From assembly GCA_001599715.1 (NCBI GenBank), contig BCHU01000001.1:496001-560000 (forward strand): a DNA stretch of 64,000 nucleotides, given 5' to 3'. Position 1 is the first letter of the stretch. Each line of letters starts with the position of its first letter. The notes under the pieces were generated by a model. It was not told where the DNA came from, searched no databases, and saw only the letters and a list, made by a program, of their open reading frames with translations. A program made the translations under genes and the position numbers. This document shows positions 61,042 to 64,000 of this stretch, piece by piece. The stretch comes from Phaeotremella fagi. Its lineage: Eukaryota; Basidiomycota; Tremellomycetes; Tremellales; Phaeotremellaceae.

Positions 61042-61467
61042 AGGCTAATGATAAACGACCAGTATGTGATTGTTATGACCAGTATTTGATTTTTATGAGG
61101 TTGAAACGTCTGACGAATTGTTGGAAGAAGTTTGATTCAAATGTATGTAACTGTAACTGTGGATTCGATGTATTGGGTGCACAATTTCTCTCAGCGTCAA
61201 AAATGGAAAATGCAACATACAGTATGAGTGCATTACTATATTGGGTTTGGGTACGACGTCCAACTTTGAATTTTAAATAAATAACTCATAATGTATCCCC
61301 GATAAAAGATAAGGATCATCTTGTGACCTTTGTGTGTATTCTCATAACCTCAACCAACTCCCCGAGGTATAAATACAAGTATAGTGCAGCACTGAATCCT
61401 TTCTTTTCTCGCCACTGGTAATACAATTAATCAGTTATTCAACTCACAACTATCACAACTCGTAATC
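61042..61467 (+). promoter_or_regulatory. Gene E 3' flank and gene F promoter
   Basis: A 426-bp region with TATAAATA at 61368-61375, exactly 100 bp upstream of the gene F start. A 90-codon frame through 61008-61280 overlaps the end of gene E in another frame and has no support. Confidence 0.5.
61368..61375 (+). promoter_or_regulatory. TATA box of gene F
   Basis: TATAAATA, a strong match, 100 bp before the start codon. Confidence 0.55.
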
Positions 61468-61862
61468 ATGTCAGAGACCACAACTCTTGTAGGATCAATC
61501 AACGGTAAGAGAGAACTATACAACAGTATGAATTTACTACTCACATGAATCTAGAAAACTCCAAGAAGTTTCCTACCGGCGAAAACGACAAATTCACCCA
61601 ACCAATCCCAAAGAACGGTAAGATGAAAACGTTTATTTCAGATGTCAAAGAGAACTATGTAAGTCTCCAATACAGTAAAACCCCAATACTAATACCTCCT
61701 CCAACTACCAAGAACAAGTGAGTCGATATGTTCATGTTGGGATTTGTATATTAATTAAATCCAAGACACAATTCCAGCTGTCACAATTCTCCACGCAGAC
61801 AACGAACATGGTGGGAAATCTATTGGTGGCCTTTAGGAGGTATTCGTCGAGGTTGTCATTGA
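61468..61862 (+). CDS. Micro-exon gene F (KWWE subfamily, diverged)
   Basis: Unrecognised protein of 76 aa. Four exons: 61468-61504, 61555-61658, a 5-nt micro-exon AACAA at 61713-61717 and 61778-61862. Start MSETTTLVGSINENSKKFPT; exon 2 ends KNGKMKTFISDVKENY; the last part reads NNCHNSPRRQRTWWEIYWWP, then LGGIRRGCH. It keeps WWE but has TWWE in place of KWWE and lacks the GGGGP end. It is most like gene E at the N-terminus (11 of the first 12 residues), so a recent tandem duplication followed by C-terminal divergence is likely. Skipping the micro-exon would open a different frame of about 40 codons. Confidence 0.75.
61713..61717 (+). other. 5-nt micro-exon of gene F
   Basis: AACAA between an ACCAAG acceptor and a GTGAGT donor; same position and phase as in D and E. 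Confidence 0.65.
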
Positions 61863-62073
61863 GAGGATGGCATCTTATGGTTTTGGAACGGCTTCAAGTT
61901 TAGTATGTACAGAATAGGTAACGATTGAATTGGTCTGATGATGCAATGATTTCTGAATATACCTCTGAAAGTGAACAGTAGCTGTATCCTTTGCAAATGG
62001 CACCTACTGAAACATCGTTATTAATCCATATCACACAAAACTGCCGAAACTAAGTCATGATGTACAGTATCTC

Positions 62074-62639
62074 CTAATCACCACCTCCGCATCCACCACC
62101 ACCACAGCCTGACCCACCACCACTACAGCCCCCTCCAGTTCCCCCACAAGTACTAGCACCTCTTCCTTTAGATCGATCTCCAGGAGGTTCAGTCCCGCCT
62201 GCTTTGAAAGAACTGAATCCGCCACCTTGGTATCTGCCTGAGGTACAATCGAGATATCTTGAAAAAGTAAGTATAAGTGTAGGCTTTCATGAGTGGACGG
62301 AGAGCAGATAGCAGTCTCAGCGTCGAACTCGACTTACTTGGTCTATGAGGGAATCAGTAATCGAACATCAGGCACAGTCAAAGTTCAGAGGCAAGATTGG
62401 AATGTCAATAAAATGATGTAGAAGTACTGTGCAAAGTAGGAAGATGAGAACGATAACTCACTGAACCGCAACACCCACCACCTCTTAGTCTCAAAGTAGG
62501 AAAACTCTTGTTGACGAGAGCATCTCTCTTGACCGAAGTTGTTTCATCACGAGCTGGATTATCGTTTCAGGGAGGAATTCTTGTGATGCATCTCGAGAGA
62601 CGTACAATTATGGATATCGATGCTTGGTTCTTTGTACAT
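62074..62639 (-). CDS. Micro-exon gene B (RLRGG-Cys-Cys subfamily)
   Basis: Unrecognised protein of 104 aa. Four exons: 62639-62606, 62553-62462, a 5-nt micro-exon ACCAA at 62342-62338 and 62257-62074. It starts MYKEPSIDIHNSRDETTSVK. Exon 2 ends NKSFPTLRLRGGGCCGS. The last exon codes for KYLDCTSGRYQGGGFSSFKA, a polar linker with GDRSKGRGAST, and a Cys/Gly tail in which single Cys residues are separated by Gly runs (CGGTGGGCSGGGSGCGGGGC). The intron before the micro-exon is about 120 nt, longer than the others. Read toward gene F on the opposite strand. Possible roles of the tail include metal binding or disulfide linkage; no call is made. Confidence 0.75.
62338..62342 (-). other. 5-nt micro-exon of gene B
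   Basis: ACCAA between a CATAG acceptor and a GTAAGT donor. Needed to reach the Gly/Cys-rich frame of the last exon. Confidence 0.65.
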
Positions 62640-62997
62640 CTTGAGAATGAATTACGGGTCTCGCAGAATGATAGATTAGTGCAATGATGATCATAGTGAA
62701 TTGGAACACACGAGGCAAGTAGTAAAGGATGTTGTTTCCTTCACAACTGGTGCAATGTCTGAAACGTCGTTTTCACAGCATCGCTTTGGCTGTGTGCTGC
62801 TACATCCAGTGATCACGTTCGTCTGACAAATTTTGCATCTATTCACAGCAGTTCAAGTTGAATCACCAGGTATAACAGCAAACAAGATAGAACATGACCA
62901 TACTCGTAAAATCATCGTACAACCCAACAATACTCGTACACGAAATCCTAATCGACGAATCACAAACTCTCTCCGTACGAAACGTCATAATCATCTC
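62640..62997. other. Intergenic between genes C and B
   Basis: A 358-bp gap: the promoter of gene B and the 3' end of gene C, both on the minus strand. I see no TATA box in the expected position for gene B and no further exon of the family. Confidence 0.4.
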
Positions 62998-63393
62998 TTA
63001 TCCACCACAACCACCACCACAGCCGCTTCCACACCCTCCCCCACCACCACCATCAGTTCTGGCACTACGTCGAGTACGACTGCCAGAGGTGGCATAATTA
63101 CTAAAGATCATTGGTTAGCACTTAAAACCAGGAGAATGTTTTTGAACTCACTTAGGCTGTGGCGTCACTCAGTTTTTCCGTACAAATATGTGTTAAGATT
63201 TGTTTACGTTCGAGATTTGACTCACATTTCCACAACATCCTCCACCTCTTAATCTTATGATTGAGCTTAAGAAACTTTTGATGGAACTGGTCGATTTGAT
63301 GGACCCGGTTTGATCTATATGTTCAATTAACTAGGACATGGTACAACTATATGATTCAATCATACCTTTGTTGACTTCTTTCTTCTTGAACAT
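62998..63393 (-). CDS. Micro-exon gene C (RLRGG-Cys-Cys subfamily)
   Basis: Unrecognised protein of 74 aa, the shortest member. Four exons: 63393-63366, 63314-63226, a 5-nt micro-exon CCTAA at 63156-63152 and 63100-62998. It starts MFKKKEVNKDQTGSIKSTSS. Exon 2 ends SSIIRLRGGGCCGN. The last exon codes for NYATSGSRTRRSARTD followed by a Gly/Cys tail (GGGGGGCGSGCGGGCGG). Skipping the micro-exon puts TAA directly after exon 2, so the protein would end at CCGN. TATATAAG lies about 70 bp upstream. The SGSRTRRSAR segment resembles SGRRRHH in gene G. The function is unknown. Confidence 0.75.
63152..63156 (-). other. 5-nt micro-exon of gene C
   Basis: CCTAA between a CACAG acceptor and a GTGAGT donor; without it translation stops at once. 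Confidence 0.65.
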
Positions 63394-63460
63394 ACTGTAT
63401 TGTAATGTAACGATTGATGAAGAATGGAGAAAAGTGTTTTCTTATGTACAGAGAATCCAT

Positions 63461-63468
63461 CTTATATA
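63461..63468 (-). promoter_or_regulatory. TATA box of gene C
   Basis: TATATAAG on the minus strand, about 70 bp upstream of the gene C start codon. Confidence 0.5.
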
Positions 63469-63589
63469 CATATTCTAAAGGAAAGTGCTGTGCAAGTGCA
63501 ACGCTACAAAGGCGCTCTCATCAAAGAATGTCATTGCCTCTTAAAACTAAGATACACAAAAACATCGCCACTAACAACGTGCCCATGAT

Positions 63590-64000
63590 CTAAGCTCGAA
63601 GATATTTATCAGCCCTTCCCAAAGCCCAAATGCAGAAAATGAATTTGAATGCTGTACCCAAACGAAAATCAGTATATCTTACACACACACACGTTCGAGG
63701 AAACCAATCACGTACCAGGATAGTCGATAGCGCAATTCTTGTTGAAGATACCCTCAGTATCTTCCTGTTCCCATTCACCGTTACTCTTCTGTCTATTCAT
63801 AATCAACCTTGATGCCTTTTCGATCACCTGTTTATCTGGGTATTGAGCATAGATAAGAGCCAAAATTGCCCAAGCTGTTTGGACGACTTGGGATTGTTCG
63901 TGTTGAGCGTATCTCATCGTTACGCAGGACTGTGGTTGATTCAGTTTTCAGTTTCGAATAAGTATTTACCATATAAGTCTCCCCCCAACCTCCATCTTCC
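63590..64000 (-). CDS. ERG7: Lanosterol synthase ERG7, C-terminal part (runs off the window)
   Basis: Oxidosqualene cyclase that makes lanosterol in ergosterol synthesis. Only the last three exons are inside the window; the gene starts beyond the right edge. Visible sequence includes EDGGWGETYM, joined across an intron to SCVTMRYAQHEQSQVVQTAW, then the QW-type motif NRQKSNGEWEQEDTEGIFNK, then NCAIDYPAFKFIFCIWALGR across the last intron, and the end ADKYLRA. FNKNCAIDY and the FxIWALGR ending are family hallmarks. The final intron contains a GTGTGTGT run. Partial only because of the window boundary, not because of damage. Confidence 0.93.

Overview
This window is nuclear DNA from a basidiomycete yeast, most likely of the order Tremellales (the Cryptococcus/Kwoniella/Tremella group). 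The reasons are gene density (34 protein genes in 64 kb, often 150-250 bp apart), many short introns (mostly 45-70 nt) with GTRAGT-type donors and CTRAY-like branch sites, N-terminal extensions rich in Ser, Pro and Asn, and typical content: a CAP10-like GT90 glycosyltransferase, the urease accessory protein UreD, and a ferric reductase. I saw no transposon, CRISPR array, rRNA or convincing tRNA. Gene names rest on motifs I recognise by eye; splice models were built by hand from reading frame and GT/AG signals.

Layout. 0.3-5 kb: HAP2/NF-YA, a MAK32-like PfkB kinase homologue, an Mtf2-like mitochondrial protein. 5-12 kb: NC2-beta (DR1), PRP38, NSP1 nucleoporin, SmF, RanGAP. 12.5-20 kb: TDP1 and cohesin SMC3 read outward from a shared 234-bp promoter. 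20-29 kb: UreD, sphingoid base kinase, an orphan gene, micro-exon gene A, glycerol kinase. 29-41 kb: GT90/CAP10-like enzyme, ferric reductase, PRM10/ThrE-like membrane protein, a secreted orphan. 41-51 kb: cytochrome c peroxidase, NOP6-like RRM protein, a 63-aa Cys-rich protein, an ankyrin-CCCH protein, a mitochondrial helical protein. 52-58.5 kb: aprataxin HNT3, histidinol phosphatase HIS2, FHIP-type Hook-interacting protein. 58.7-63.4 kb: a cluster of six small paralogous genes. 63.6 kb to the edge: the C-terminal end of lanosterol synthase ERG7.

Most of the window is conserved housekeeping sequence whose genes do not form a pathway, although several share functions: DNA strand-break repair (TDP1, HNT3), RNA processing and nuclear transport (PRP38, SmF, NSP1, RanGAP), and mitochondria (HAP2, CCP1, Mtf2-like and others).

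The most unusual part is a set of seven small genes, six clustered at 58.7-63.4 kb and one at 25.0 kb. All seven share one architecture: a short first exon ending in phase 1, a second exon ending in phase 0, a micro-exon of 5 nt (11 nt in one gene), and a last exon that is usually Gly-rich. In four of them exon 2 ends with an (L/I)RLRGG-type motif followed by Cys-Cys; in the other three the last exon carries a TWWE/KWWE core. All seven models close in frame only when the micro-exon is included. I do not recognise this family and give it no function.
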